Origin: Methylocapsa sp. D3K7
Lineage (GTDB): Bacteria > Pseudomonadota > Alphaproteobacteria > Rhizobiales > Beijerinckiaceae
Direction: 5' to 3'
Assembly: GCF_029855125.1 (NCBI RefSeq)
Contig: NZ_CP123229.1
Location: 2,393,501 to 2,457,500, forward strand
DNA length: 64,000 nt
The stretch's first letter is position 1; each line of letters starts with the position of its first letter. The notes beneath the pieces are model-generated. The model was not told where the DNA came from and ran no database searches. It was given only the letters and a program-made list of their open reading frames with translations. This document shows positions 17,286 through 27,029 of this stretch, piece after piece. The position numbers and the translations under genes are program-made.

Positions 17286-18745
17286 ATGCGTACCCGGATT
17301 GCCACTCTTCTGAGTCTTGTTGCTTTAGCGATTGGATCGGTTTCGCCCTCGCTGGCGCAGAGTTTGACTGGCCAACGGTTCGTACTTCCGAGAACTCGCG
17401 ATTGGACGGCGATTTTTCCGCGATGCTGAAGCGAAGAACGCTTCGCATTCTCGTCCCTTACAGCAAGACGCTCTTTTTCGTCGATCGCGGCCATCAGATG
17501 GGCGTTGTCGCGGAGTTCGCCCGTGCACTCGAGGACAGGATCAATGTGCGGTACAAATTCCAGACGCCCCGCTTCCATGTCACCTTCCTTCCCTCCTCCC
17601 GCGATCGCTTGTTACAAGCTTTGAACGAGGGCAAAGGCGATGCCGTCGCAGCCAATTTGACAATCACTTCCGAGCGTCTTGCCGTCATCGACTTCGTCGA
17701 TCCATGGCTGAAAAACGTCAAGGAGATTGTCGTCACCGGTCCCACATCGCCTAAGCTTGGCCCGATCGAAGACCTCAGCGGACGCGAGATTCGCGTGCGC
17801 CGTTCCAGCAGCTATGCGAGCCATCTCGCTAGGCTCAGCGACACGTTCGTGACCAAGGGCCTGAAGCCGATTCCCATCATGCCGATCGATGAGAATCTCG
17901 AGGACGAAGACCTGATCGAGATGGTGAACGCCGGTCTGCTTCCTTATGCCGTCGTCGACGATCACAAGGCCACGATATGGTCCCGAATCTTTCCCAACGC
18001 AGTCCCACGGGACGATCTCGTCCTCAGCGAAGGTGGGGACATCGCCTGGGCGATTCGCAAGAACAGCCCGGAGCTGAAGTCCGAGCTCAACGCGTTCATC
18101 AACGACCATCGCGACACGACCAGCTTCGGCGCCACGATCCGACGGCGCTATTTTGTGGACAAGCGGATTGTGAAGAATGCCCTCGACGAGAACGAGGCGA
18201 GAAAGTTTGTCGCCGTTATCGACCTCTTCCGTCGTTACGGTGCACAGTACAACTTCGATTATCTGATGATCGCCGCTCAGGCCTACCAGGAATCTCAGCT
18301 CGACCAGTCGCGGCATGGTGCGGCAGGAGGGGTTGGCCTCATGCAGATCAAGCCCTCGACCGCGGCTGCTAAACCGATCGGGATCACCGGGGTCGACCGT
18401 GACCCAGACCGAAATATTCACGCCGGATGCGCCTATCTCCGGTATCTTGCCGATACTTACGTTTCGGATCCCGCGATCGATCCAGTAAACCGGACGTTGA
18501 TGAGCTTCGCGGCCTACAATGCCGGCCCTCGCAATCTGCAAAAGTTCCGCGCTGTCGCGCAGCAGGCGGGACTCGATCCGAACATCTGGTTCAACAATGT
18601 CGAGCTGGGCGCAGCCAAAGTCGCGGGGCTCACGACTGTCCAATACGTCAGCAACATCTACAAATATTACATATCCTACCAGCTCGCCGACGAGCGTCTC
18701 GAAGCGGATAGGAAAGCTCGTGAGGACATGGGCGCCGAGAAATGA
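17286..18745 (+). pseudogene. MltF-like lytic transglycosylase with a 1-nt frameshift after the signal peptide
   Basis: The ATG at 17286 begins a clear signal peptide (MRTRIATLLSLVALAIGSVS, cleavage near LAQ). That frame ends at 17429. The mature protein continues in another frame: DGDFSAMLKRRTLRILVPYS, then an SBP_bac_3-like ligand-binding domain and a C-terminal SLT domain with AAQAYQESQLDQS (catalytic Glu in YQES) and GVGLMQIKPSTA. The family usually reads DWTGDF at the joint; here one base is missing near 17408. A TTG at 17402 could start a protein without export signal. Otherwise the gene is intact to 18745. Confidence 0.8.
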
Positions 18746-18803
18746 TGACGCGGAGCCACGCAAGTCCGATGGGGTGACTCCGAATTTTACTCTTGCGCAG
18801 AAT

Positions 18804-18962
18804 TCAGCGCAGCACGCCGAGGAGCCAAAGGATCAGCAAGATGACGAGAACAGTCCCGAGCACGCCGCCGAGGCCCGTCCCGCCATAGTTGCCATAGGCG
18901 TAATACCCGCCTCCGCCGCCGAACAACAACAATAATATAACGATGATAAGGAGCGTGCTCAT
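18804..18962 (-). CDS. DUF3309-like 52-aa membrane peptide
   Basis: Two hydrophobic spans (TLLIIVILLLLFGG; VLGTVLVILLILWLL) separated by a Gly/Tyr linker (GGGGGYYAYGNYGGTG). GGAG stands 8 nt before the ATG. The start overlaps by ATGA the stop of a frame ending NPAGEKK (upstream part about 18959-19086), which may be a small gene or a remnant. Function of the family is unknown; related peptides often sit with stress genes. Confidence 0.65.
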   Translation of the reverse strand: MSTLLIIVILLLLFGGGGGYYAYGNYGGTGLGGVLGTVLVILLILWLLGVLR

Positions 18963-19169
18963 TTTTTTTCTCCGGCTGGATTGCCTTGTGGCAGTTTGCG
19001 CCTATTCGCACTTTCGACGATATTGGCATTGCCAAGCTCTCGGTACTGGGGCTCCCAGGTGCCCGTGGGTGGTAAGTAAACCATTCCCCATAAATTGCTT
19101 CTGTGAAAGCTTCCACCATATCGTCGAGTTCTTTTTGCACAACTCGTTCTCATTGATCGACATCAGCTT

Positions 19170-19382
19170 CTAATCGGCATCGGTTTTGCGCGGCGGCATA
19201 GATCTGATATCCAAACTGAGCGCATCGATGCACGCATCGAAAGCGGCGCCCATTGCCTGCCGAAGATCAGCTCGCGCGAAATTAGCACTCCAAATACCAG
19301 TCTCGCCAACAGGAAGAGCTTTTAAAAACGCATCCGCCATTTTGTCGATTATCTTCTCCTGAGGCAGATGACGATCAATCAT
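19170..19382 (-). CDS. Hypothetical 70-aa helical protein
   Basis: Starts at the ATG at 19382 (an upstream start at 19415 is also possible). The sequence DRHLPQEKIIDKMADAFLKA and later DLRQAMGAAFDACIDALS suggests two or three amphipathic helices. No family recognised. It points the same way as the DUF3309-like peptide downstream. Confidence 0.4.
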   Translation of the reverse strand: MIDRHLPQEKIIDKMADAFLKALPVGETGIWSANFARADLRQAMGAAFDACIDALSLDIRSMPPRKTDAD

Positions 19383-20016
19383 CAGCCAGCATCCTCGTTG
19401 TTGAGCACATTGCAAAGATTTTCCGTTGTCCGGACCGGTCCATAGTTCTCACTATTTCCTTGTTCTTAATAGCGTTCAATGGGATCATGCCGCAGATATT
19501 ATCAGGACTCGTGGCCATCCGCTATCCGCTAGCGGGTTGCGACGCGCGAGGGCATCGTGAAAAGCCTTCTCTGCTAAATCGCTCCGCTAAGCCTCACACC
19601 GGCCAGGGGTGCCCATCGATCCTTCCGGACGAGCACTTTCGTTTTTTCCCCGGGAGTTGATAGCGCCGCTCACGCTCGCTACTGGGTCGCAGATCGCAAG
19701 CACTAAAAGATGAGAAACGCTGACTTTACGATCACGTCTGAAAATTGCTTACCACCGCACCCCGTTTCTTACTTCGGTGAACTCTCCCCACGCTCCTTTT
19801 CCGGGAACTCAGCCCCAGCTCCGCAATCTGTACATCGAACCGAGTCAAATCCTGCTTCTCAGCCTGATCGAGGTGTTGCTCTACCGACTTTTCTATTATG
19901 GCGTGGCCAGAGCCCACAGAATCAAAAGTGAGTTATCTCACTCAACGTTCTTGGATCGGCTCTAAGGAGGAAATTCTCGCGGTTTGGAACGGAGAGATAT
20001 TCAAGGGTAGGAGAGC
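19383..20016. other. Intergenic, no gene seen
   Basis: About 630 nt without a frame I can support on either strand. The last 40 nt (GGAGGAAATTCTC and GGTAGGAGAGC) provide the ribosome binding site for the secreted protein that follows. Confidence 0.4.
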
Positions 20017-20502
20017 ATGATCAGATTTCTTAAAGCTATTGCACTTGCTGGGGCACTGTCTCTGACCTCAGCTCACGCGGATTCTGCCCTGAGTTTATTA
20101 ACCGATTTGGCCGGTCATTGGTCTGGTGGTGGCACAGTCACGATGGCCAATGGCTTGAAGGAGCGTCTCCGCTGTCGGGCAACTTATGCGGTGAAATTCC
20201 TCGCACTTTCGGTACAACAATCATTGCATTGCGCCAGTAGTAGTTCCACCGTTAATCTCACGAATAACCTGGAAGGCTCTTTGGATGGGTCTCTAGCAGG
20301 GTCATGGCAAGAGTCTACCCATAACAAAGCGGGCTCATTGTCGGGTCAGGTAAAGGGTTCTCGTATTAGCATGACGGCGATAGGCCCAGGTGTGTCGGCT
20401 CGCATGGCTATCCAAACGCAAGGGCGGACACAGTCAGTATCTATCCGATTCCAAGGTGTTTCCAATCTCACGGCCGTGACGTTGGCTTTGCATAAAGGTT
20501 GA
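20017..20502 (+). CDS. Conserved secreted protein, function unknown
   Basis: 161 aa with a signal peptide (FLKAIALAGALSLTSAHA, cleavage near residue 21). The mature part begins with the pattern LAGHWSGGGTVTMANG and RLRCRATYAV that I know from small periplasmic proteins of Hyphomicrobiales; they form a beta-sandwich-like repeat of Ser/Thr/Gly strands. AGGAGAGC precedes the ATG. No catalytic motif. Confidence 0.65.
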   Translation: MIRFLKAIALAGALSLTSAHADSALSLLTDLAGHWSGGGTVTMANGLKERLRCRATYAVKFLALSVQQSLHCASSSSTVNLTNNLEGSLDGSLAGSWQESTHNKAGSLSGQVKGSRISMTAIGPGVSARMAIQTQGRTQSVSIRFQGVSNLTAVTLALHKG

Positions 20503-20678
20503 GTGATGAAGATCAAGTCGGACGAATTGAGTTTCTCAATTTAATCAGGCTCGGCTCGATCGTCTGAGGAATTGCTGAAGACGTTGGCGAAGAAGTAGCA
20601 GGTTCGGGCGAACGTGAAACAATCGCGGATCAATCGGTGGCAACGCTGGTCTGTTTCCTCCTAATATTAGTAGGACAG

Positions 20679-20831
20679 CTAAAAATACTTCTTCTCGATG
20701 GAAATGCTGCTTTTGCCGACGTCGAACTCGATGCCGGTGGTCTTCTGCCGCTCTTGGTAGAACTGATAGCTCAAGACCACGATGGCATCGGCGAGCTCGC
20801 CGATAATAAGTTAGAGAACAGTGCGATTCAT
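20679..20831 (-). pseudogene. Decayed paralogue of the small membrane protein at 37.1 kb
   Basis: Reads MNRTVL, then TAA at codon 7, then LIIGELADAIVVLSYQFYQE and RQKTTGIEFDVGKSSISIEKK. This matches the intact copy at 37061-37207 almost residue for residue. The stop codon at position 7 breaks it. The remainder of 20503-21084 holds no gene that I recognise. Confidence 0.75.
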
Positions 20832-21084
20832 CTTCCGGCAGCCCTTTTTTCTTTTTGCCCTAGATGCCAGGATCTTGCATTGCGAGCAGATCTTTCATCG
20901 ACCCGGATGGGTGGCGCATCACCCGCGATCTGCCGGAACGCGGGCGACGAATCAAGGGTAAGTCCAACGTGTCAATGCCCCACTTCACTTGGGAGAACGA
21001 GTCCATACTCCCCATGACGGGTCGCCGAAGGTCCGCAGGTGTCGAATTGGCGTGAATCATGCATGATCTCGCCATGGAGCCATC

Positions 21085-22038
21085 ATGCCGTCACTAACCA
21101 TTCGACACGTCACGACCTATCGCTACCGGCGGCCGGTGGCCTTCGGCGAGCACCGAATGATGCTCCGCCCACGCGACTCTCATGATCAAAGAGTGATCGA
21201 GGCGCGTCTCGAGATCACCCCGGAGCCGAAGAGCCTGAGGCTCGTTCAGGACGCGTTCGGTAACCATGTGGGGATCGCGGGGTTTTCGGGTCGTTCAAAA
21301 GAGCTGTGCTTCGAGAGCACCGTGCGCCTCGAGCATTCGCCTTTGCACGCCGCCGACCTCGATCTCGAGGACGCCGCAAGGACTTTTCCGGTTGTCTATA
21401 GCGCCGACGAGATGCCGGACCTCGCCTACTGCATCGAACGCCATCAACCCGATCCGGGTAACGAGGTTGGCCGCTGGACTCAACAATTCCTGCCCTCCAG
21501 TGGGTTGATTGGCCCTTTCGAACTTCTCACCCGGCTCTCACAGGGTATCAATCACGGCTTCCGCTACCGGCGGCGGGAAGCAAAGGGGATTCAGCAGCCG
21601 GTGGAGACGCTCCGGCTCGGCCATGGCAGCTGCCGCGATTTCGCCATGCTGTTGATCGAAGCCGCGCGCTCGCTCGGTTTCGCTGCGCGGTTTGCGTCCG
21701 GGTACCTCGCCACCCCGCTCGATGATCCGAAGGAGCCGGCGCGTGGCTCAGCTCGCGGGTCGACCCATGCCTGGGCGCAAATTTATTTGCCGGGCAGCGG
21801 CTGGATCGATTCCGATTCCACGAGCGGCAGCGTTGGCAAGATTGGCCTTGTCACCGTTGCGGTCGTGCGCGATCCGCAGCACGCGATCCCGCTCCATGGC
21901 ACCTTCGTCGGGTTCCCGTCGGACCATCTCGGCATGGAGGTACAAGTGAGTGTCACGTCCGATACGACGGGTACGCCTGAGTCGGTCTGGGCGACTCCTC
22001 AACGTTCCACGCGGCCCCAAATCTGCCAATCGGTTTGA
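21085..22038 (+). CDS. Transglutaminase-like cysteine protease-fold protein 1
   Basis: 317 aa with the bacterial transglutaminase N-terminal beta domain (TIRHVTTYRYRRPVAFGEHR) and a transglutaminase core. Catalytic triad candidates: Cys in HGSCRDFAMLL, His in STHAWAQIYL, Asp in GWIDSD. No signal peptide or membrane span. First of three such genes in a row on the plus strand. In many alphaproteobacteria these occur as tandem sets with unknown substrate. Confidence 0.85.
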   Translation: MPSLTIRHVTTYRYRRPVAFGEHRMMLRPRDSHDQRVIEARLEITPEPKSLRLVQDAFGNHVGIAGFSGRSKELCFESTVRLEHSPLHAADLDLEDAARTFPVVYSADEMPDLAYCIERHQPDPGNEVGRWTQQFLPSSGLIGPFELLTRLSQGINHGFRYRRREAKGIQQPVETLRLGHGSCRDFAMLLIEAARSLGFAARFASGYLATPLDDPKEPARGSARGSTHAWAQIYLPGSGWIDSDSTSGSVGKIGLVTVAVVRDPQHAIPLHGTFVGFPSDHLGMEVQVSVTSDTTGTPESVWATPQRSTRPQICQSV

Positions 22039-22263
22039 TCAACGCGGGACGCGGACCAAGGTATGTTGATAGAACACAGTGGTACTCGTTAGACCGAGCT
22101 TTTGAGCTGGGATCTCGATTTCGACGGACTTGAGTGCGCCGGTCGTGCACTGCCGGTCAGGGCCGATTCTGCCGCCGCGATGGCGGGATCGAATCGTTGT
22201 TTTGCGACTACGCGGTGGCTTGGTCTTTTGGCCAATAGGAGACCGCAAATCAAAGGATGTCGG

Positions 22264-23070
22264 ATGAAGATTCGTGTTGGCTACGAACTGATTTACGACT
22301 TTCCGCAATCGACACCCGTGATCATGGTTCTGGGGACCCATTTCACCCGGGCGTCCGACGTCATCGAGCCCGACTACCTGACCACGAGCCCTTCCGTGCC
22401 GATCTTCCCGTACCGCGACATCTATGGCAATTGGTGCAGCCGCATTGTCGCTCCTCCTGGCCGCATGCGGTTGTCTGCCAATGGGGTCATTCGTGATAGC
22501 GGTCTGCCGGACGTGGTTGCCCTATCGGCTTCCCAACATCCGGTGGAGGATTTGCCGGCAGATACACTTATCTTTCTCCTCGGCAGCCGTTACTGCGAGA
22601 CTCAACGCCTGTCCGACGTAGCCTGGAACCTCTTCGAAAAGTCGCCAGCAGGGTGGGCGCGTGTCCAGGCGATCTGTGATTTTGTCCATCGCCACATTGC
22701 CTTCGGCTACGAGCATGCGCGCGCCACGATGACGTCCTGGGAGGTCTTCAAAGAACGTAAGGGGGTCTGTCGCGACTTCGCGCACCTCGCCATTTCGTTC
22801 TGCCGCTGCATGAATATTCCGGCGCGCTATTGCACCGGCTACCTCGGGGACATTGGCATGCCACCGCCCTATGGTCCAATGGATTTCGCCGGCTGGTTCG
22901 AGGCTTATCTTGGCGGACGGTGGTACACGTTCGACCCGCGAAACAATATGCCGCGAATAGGCCGCGTGCTGATCGCTCAAGGGCGCGATGCGACCGACGT
23001 CCCGATCACTCACACCTTCGGCCCCAACACACTGGTCAGTTTCAAGGTCTGGACGGACGAGATCAGCTAG
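22264..23070 (+). CDS. Transglutaminase-like protein 2 (probable non-His subfamily)
   Basis: 268 aa from the ATG at 22264, preceded by AAAGGA. Cys lies in GVCRDFAHLAISFCR and Asp in RWYTFDPRN. The place where the other two proteins have HAWA reads DFAGWFEAYL, with no His. Relatives that I know have DFSAWFE here too, so this is a subfamily trait and not necessarily damage. It may be a binding or chaperone partner of its neighbours or use a different residue. It follows gene 1 by 225 nt. Confidence 0.8.
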   Translation: MKIRVGYELIYDFPQSTPVIMVLGTHFTRASDVIEPDYLTTSPSVPIFPYRDIYGNWCSRIVAPPGRMRLSANGVIRDSGLPDVVALSASQHPVEDLPADTLIFLLGSRYCETQRLSDVAWNLFEKSPAGWARVQAICDFVHRHIAFGYEHARATMTSWEVFKERKGVCRDFAHLAISFCRCMNIPARYCTGYLGDIGMPPPYGPMDFAGWFEAYLGGRWYTFDPRNNMPRIGRVLIAQGRDATDVPITHTFGPNTLVSFKVWTDEIS

Positions 23071-23183
23071 ACCTACATATCCTTTAAGGTGGCAATTCGT
23101 GCGATTCGCCCACCGACGCTGATGATCCTCGTGCTCCCGGCGTATCAGCGACCGTCAATCATCACGCAGCACACAGGCCCCTG

Positions 23184-24059
23184 TTGGAGCATTCATTGAT
23201 CACGCTCAAGATCCATCACAAGACAACCTATCGCTACCGTCAGCCGGTGAACCTCGGGCCGCACCGTTTGATGCTGCGCCCGCGTGAGAGCCGCGATCTT
23301 CGCCTGATTTCGAGCGATGTGACGGTGACGCCCGACGCGGTGGTGACCTGGGCGCATGATGTTTTCGGCAATGCGGTCGCGACGGCCAGTTTTCAGACCC
23401 TGGCCGACAATCTCGTGATCGACAGTGTCACAGAACTCCAACACAACGCCACCGCTTGGCCCGTCTTCGACGTCGCCGCTTTCGCCGTTTCCTACCCCTT
23501 CCAATATTCCGACGATGATTGGATCGATCTCGGCGCTCTGACGATCCAGCAATACCCGGACCCGGCAGGGCGGTTGCGGGATTGGGCGCGGGCTTTTGTC
23601 CGCGGCAATCCGACGGACACGCTTGCCCTGCTGAAGGACCTGAGCTCTGGCATCTCTGGATGGATCCGCTACCAGAGCCGGGAGGATGAGGGTACCCAGT
23701 CGCCGATCCACACTCTGGATCGCGGCTGGGGATCCTGCCGGGATTTCGCAGTCCTCTTCGTTGAAGCTGCCCGCAGTCTCGGTTTCGGGGCGAGGATTGC
23801 CTCCGGCTATCTCTACAATCCAGATCAGAACCTTGTAGGGTCCAGAGATGCGGGATCAACCCATGCTTGGGCGGAAGTCTATGTGCCGGGCGCGGGATGG
23901 ATCACCTTCGATCCGACGAACCGCTGCGTCGGCAGCTTCAATCTGATCCCCGTCGCCGTCGCACGCAACATCCGGCAGACAATGCCGGTGGCTGGCAGTT
24001 TCGTCGGGATGGCCGGCGTTTGTATCGGGATGTCGGTGGAGGTCCGTGTCACCTCATGA
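23184..24059 (+). CDS. Transglutaminase-like protein 3
   Basis: Up to 291 aa; only TTG starts are available (23184 or 23196), the second giving MITLKIHHKTTYRYRQP, which fits the family better. Same two-domain layout as protein 1: Cys in WGSCRDFAVLFVEAA, His in STHAWAEVYV, Asp in GWITFDPTN. It is clearly a paralogue of protein 1, so the cluster arose by duplication around the divergent middle gene. Confidence 0.85.
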   Translation: MEHSLITLKIHHKTTYRYRQPVNLGPHRLMLRPRESRDLRLISSDVTVTPDAVVTWAHDVFGNAVATASFQTLADNLVIDSVTELQHNATAWPVFDVAAFAVSYPFQYSDDDWIDLGALTIQQYPDPAGRLRDWARAFVRGNPTDTLALLKDLSSGISGWIRYQSREDEGTQSPIHTLDRGWGSCRDFAVLFVEAARSLGFGARIASGYLYNPDQNLVGSRDAGSTHAWAEVYVPGAGWITFDPTNRCVGSFNLIPVAVARNIRQTMPVAGSFVGMAGVCIGMSVEVRVTS

Positions 24060-24284
24060 CGGGCGCAGCATCGAACGCCCCACCTTCAGTGCCGCGTCGA
24101 CTTGTCGTGCAACATCACAATGCGGCCATGCAGAGCCACTTGTGCATCTCCCCCAATCCTGCGAAAGTCTTTCCGCTCACCAAACTATATACAATGGGTT
24201 CCGTTGGATCTCATGTATATACGTCGCCATGCAAATGTCATAGCCAGAAGGCTTTTAATTGTCCGGAGACGAGGCATTGTCTAA

Positions 24285-24506
24285 ATGACTGACGTTGACT
24301 CCAATGAGTTTGAATTTCAGTGCCCAATCTGTGGAAATGACCTCATATTGACGATGGCGCAATTAAAAGTGGACAAGCAAATGGTCTGTCCTGGTTGTAG
24401 CATAGGCATAAATATCGACACGGATAGATTGGCCAATGCTGTCGAAGAGATACAAAGGGCTACCGAAAAATCTCCACCTGAGATCACTATTAAAGTTTTC
24501 CGCTAG
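24285..24506 (+). CDS. Small zinc-ribbon protein
   Basis: 73 aa with CPICGNDL and CPGCSIGI, two CxxC pairs 20 residues apart that form a zinc ribbon. The rest is a short helix and a strand (PPEITIKVF). Role unknown. The 225 nt before it contain no other gene. Confidence 0.55.
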   Translation: MTDVDSNEFEFQCPICGNDLILTMAQLKVDKQMVCPGCSIGINIDTDRLANAVEEIQRATEKSPPEITIKVFR

Positions 24507-24652
24507 CGCCAATGGACGCCTTGCTCCGGTCTCGTCGCTGACGTTTGCTTCGAGATCATCGGCCATCTTGCTTCTAATCATTCCTCGGCTTTTCAACAAA
24601 CGGAGCCGATGATAGGCTCCCGGGCATTGCCGCTAAAGTGACGGAGGTCATC

Positions 24653-24838
24653 GTGCTCACGCTCGTAATTGGAATCCTGATTATCGTCGTCATCGGTGCG
24701 ATCTTGTTTTGGGTCATCGATAAATTCTGTCCCGATGCGCGGCTAGCGCAGCTACTCAAACTGCTAGTGGTGCTGGTCTGTTTGGGAGCGATCGTGGCCC
24801 GATTGCTACCCATCCTTGGATATCCGTCTGTGCTGTAG
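24653..24838 (+). CDS. Small two-span membrane protein
   Basis: 61 aa from a GTG at 24653 that follows GGAGG by 6 nt (a GTG at 24638 would add five residues). Two membrane spans: TLVIGILIIVVIGAILFWVI and LLKLLVVLVCLGAIVARLL. It resembles the Thivi_2564 group of small membrane proteins, with low certainty. Confidence 0.45.
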   Translation: MLTLVIGILIIVVIGAILFWVIDKFCPDARLAQLLKLLVVLVCLGAIVARLLPILGYPSVL

Positions 24839-24949
24839 CGGGCATTGTCGCGTTGGCCAAAGAATGACCGCTTTCGAGACGTCCTGGATCTATGAACAAT
24901 CTGAGTGGCCCGTTGATTTCGTAACTGACGGTGCGATGCGCTGACTCCA

Positions 24950-24970
24950 TTGACAAGTAAAACTCGCCAA
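24950..24970. repeat. 21-nt direct repeat, copy A (possible promoter element)
   Basis: A 21-nt string beginning TTGACA and ending CGCCAA is found here, 56 nt before the oleate hydratase start, and again at 28279-28299. TTGACA has the form of a -35 box, but no matching -10 is seen 17 nt on. It may be a shared regulatory site. Confidence 0.4.
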
Positions 24971-25025
24971 CGACAACGCCGATCGACCATACGATGGCGT
25001 GCTTGGCGAGCTAAGGAATTCCGTT

Positions 25026-26663
25026 ATGATGCTTGAAGATCACCCGTCCGATCGTTCGGCCCCGCGCGGCAATGACCCGGATCGGAGCACGGCCAAAGTC
25101 TATCTCGTCGGTGGCGGGATAGCCTCTCTGGCCGCAGCTGCCTTCATGATCCGTGACGGCGACGTCCCGGGCCACAACATCACTATCCTCGAGGAATTCG
25201 ACAAGCTTGGTGGAAGCCTAGACGGCTCTGGCTCTTCGCAGAGCGGCTATGTGCTGCGAGGTGGCCGGATGCTCGAAAGCAAATACCTCTGCACCTACGA
25301 GCTATTCTCCTCAATTCCTACACTCGACGCGAGCCGAACGGTCACTCAAGAAATCTTTGATTGGAACGAGACAATGAAGACCTCGTCCAAATCACGCCTC
25401 GTCCGGGATGGCCGCCGGCAGACGGCGCCTCCTGCATTCGGGCTCAGCGAAAGACACATCCTGACAATTGAGCGTCTTGCGTTGGAACCTGAAGCTATGC
25501 TCGGCAAAACCAGCATTGCAGATCAATTCGATCCCGCGTTTTTCAAGACCAATTTCTGGTTTATGTGGTGTACCACGTTTGCCTTCCAGCCCTGGCACAG
25601 CGCGGTCGAGTTCAAACGCTATCTGGTGCGATTCTCCCATATGGTGGCAGGCTTTGGTCGCCTGCAAGGAATCATGCGCACCGTCTACAACCAATACGAT
25701 TCGATGGTACGGCCACTGCAGAAATGGCTCGATGAGCGCGGAGTGCGCTTCGAACTTAACACCCGCGTCACCGATCTTGCGTTGCGGGAACAAGATGGCG
25801 AAATGACCGTGACGCAGATCGCGTGCGAGAGGGACGGTAGACCCAGTGAGATCGCTGTCGGCGCGGGTGACTATGTTTTGGTCACGCTGGGCTCGATGAC
25901 CGAGGCCTCCAGTCTTGGCGCCATGGACACAGCGCCCGTGCTCAACGGCAAGGAGGACGGTGGCGCTTGGACGCTTTGGGAGAAAGTTGCCGCGGGCCGG
26001 CCGGAATTCGGACGCCCTTCGGCCTTCGCCGACCATATCGACGAGTCCAAATGGGTGTCGTTCACAACGACCTTGCACGATCCAACCTTCCTCCGCATCG
26101 TCCGGGACTTCACCGGCAATGTGCCTGGGGAGGGCGGTTTGATCACTTTCCCGGATTCCAACTGGCTAGCCTCGATCGTCATCCCGCACCAGCCGCATTT
26201 CATCGGCCAGCCCGACGACGTCAGCGTGTTCTGGGGCTACGGCCTGGCCGTTGACAACCCTGGGAACTTCATCAAGAGGCCGATGTCTGGCTGCACCGGC
26301 CGTGAGATTCTGACGGAAATCCTTGGTCATCTGCATATCGAGGCTGAGGCGCCCAAGATCCTGGAGACCTCGAATTGTATTCCTTGTATGATGCCTTTCA
26401 TTACCAGCCAGTTCCTCCGGCGTGAGAACGGCGACCGGCCGCTGGTCGTCCCGAAGGGTTCGAAAAATCTGGCCTTCATGGGTCAGTTCTGCGAGCTGCC
26501 GGAAGACGTGGTGTTCACCGTCGAATACTCGATCCGATCGGCGCAAACCGCAGTCTATGCGCTGCTCGGCTTGAAGCGGGAACCGCCGGCCGTCTACCAG
26601 GGAAAATTCGACCCGCGCGTCCTCTATAAGGCGTTCATGGCTTTGCACGACCTCGGTTCGTGA
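25026..26663 (+). CDS. ohyA: Oleate hydratase (FAD-dependent fatty acid double-bond hydratase)
   Basis: 545 aa from the ATG at 25026, with AAGGA 9 nt upstream. Adds water to cis-9 (and similar) double bonds of unsaturated fatty acids to give 10-hydroxy acids, a membrane-stress and detoxification role. The N-terminal FAD fold has VYLVGGGIASLAAAAFMIRD. The conserved FNLxx block is represented by KTNFWFMWCTTFAFQPWHSA and SHMVAGFGRLQGIMRT. The C-terminus retains NLAFMGQFCELPEDVVFTVE. Length is close to the family norm. It stands alone between small membrane genes and the CNNM gene. Confidence 0.85.
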   Translation: MMLEDHPSDRSAPRGNDPDRSTAKVYLVGGGIASLAAAAFMIRDGDVPGHNITILEEFDKLGGSLDGSGSSQSGYVLRGGRMLESKYLCTYELFSSIPTLDASRTVTQEIFDWNETMKTSSKSRLVRDGRRQTAPPAFGLSERHILTIERLALEPEAMLGKTSIADQFDPAFFKTNFWFMWCTTFAFQPWHSAVEFKRYLVRFSHMVAGFGRLQGIMRTVYNQYDSMVRPLQKWLDERGVRFELNTRVTDLALREQDGEMTVTQIACERDGRPSEIAVGAGDYVLVTLGSMTEASSLGAMDTAPVLNGKEDGGAWTLWEKVAAGRPEFGRPSAFADHIDESKWVSFTTTLHDPTFLRIVRDFTGNVPGEGGLITFPDSNWLASIVIPHQPHFIGQPDDVSVFWGYGLAVDNPGNFIKRPMSGCTGREILTEILGHLHIEAEAPKILETSNCIPCMMPFITSQFLRRENGDRPLVVPKGSKNLAFMGQFCELPEDVVFTVEYSIRSAQTAVYALLGLKREPPAVYQGKFDPRVLYKAFMALHDLGS

Positions 26664-27029
26664 CGGAAGGATCCAGCGCTGGGTTTGACGTAGGTTAATG
26701 CGAGACAATGACGGTTGGAGCGTCGAGCCCACCGACTTTCCAACGAACGGCTGTGCCCATCACTAAGGACGATTTCAAATCCCTGCCTCCCTGATCCAGT
26801 ATGAACCAAACGAGAGTGAAAAAAAGAGGACCAAATTCTTCCTGAAATTCCTCACCAATTGTTTGGGGTCACATCCTGTGGATGATCGAAGCCTTATGAT
26901 CAACGTCCATGTGTGCAGGCGAGTAATGCGGTCGCGATCGAGGCAAGGTTGGCTTTATATTTTGAAGTATTTGTCATCCATAGGAGACAAAAACAAGCTT
27001 GCTCACCTTTTTACTCGGATCGATATCTT
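26664..27029. other. Intergenic, no gene seen
   Basis: A frame is open in front of the CNNM gene from 26913, but it carries no good start site and its residues do not look like the family. I see no RNA or terminator with a clear stem here. Confidence 0.35.

Noticed and set aside
17612..18763. Long antisense open frame (383 codons) opposite the MltF-like gene
   Set aside because: The plus strand has clear SBP and SLT domains. The minus frame shows no family pattern and is open because of high GC.
20637..21017. 126-codon plus frame before the transglutaminase genes
   Set aside because: It runs opposite the decayed copy of the 48-aa membrane protein and then through Cys/Arg-rich sequence without family signs.
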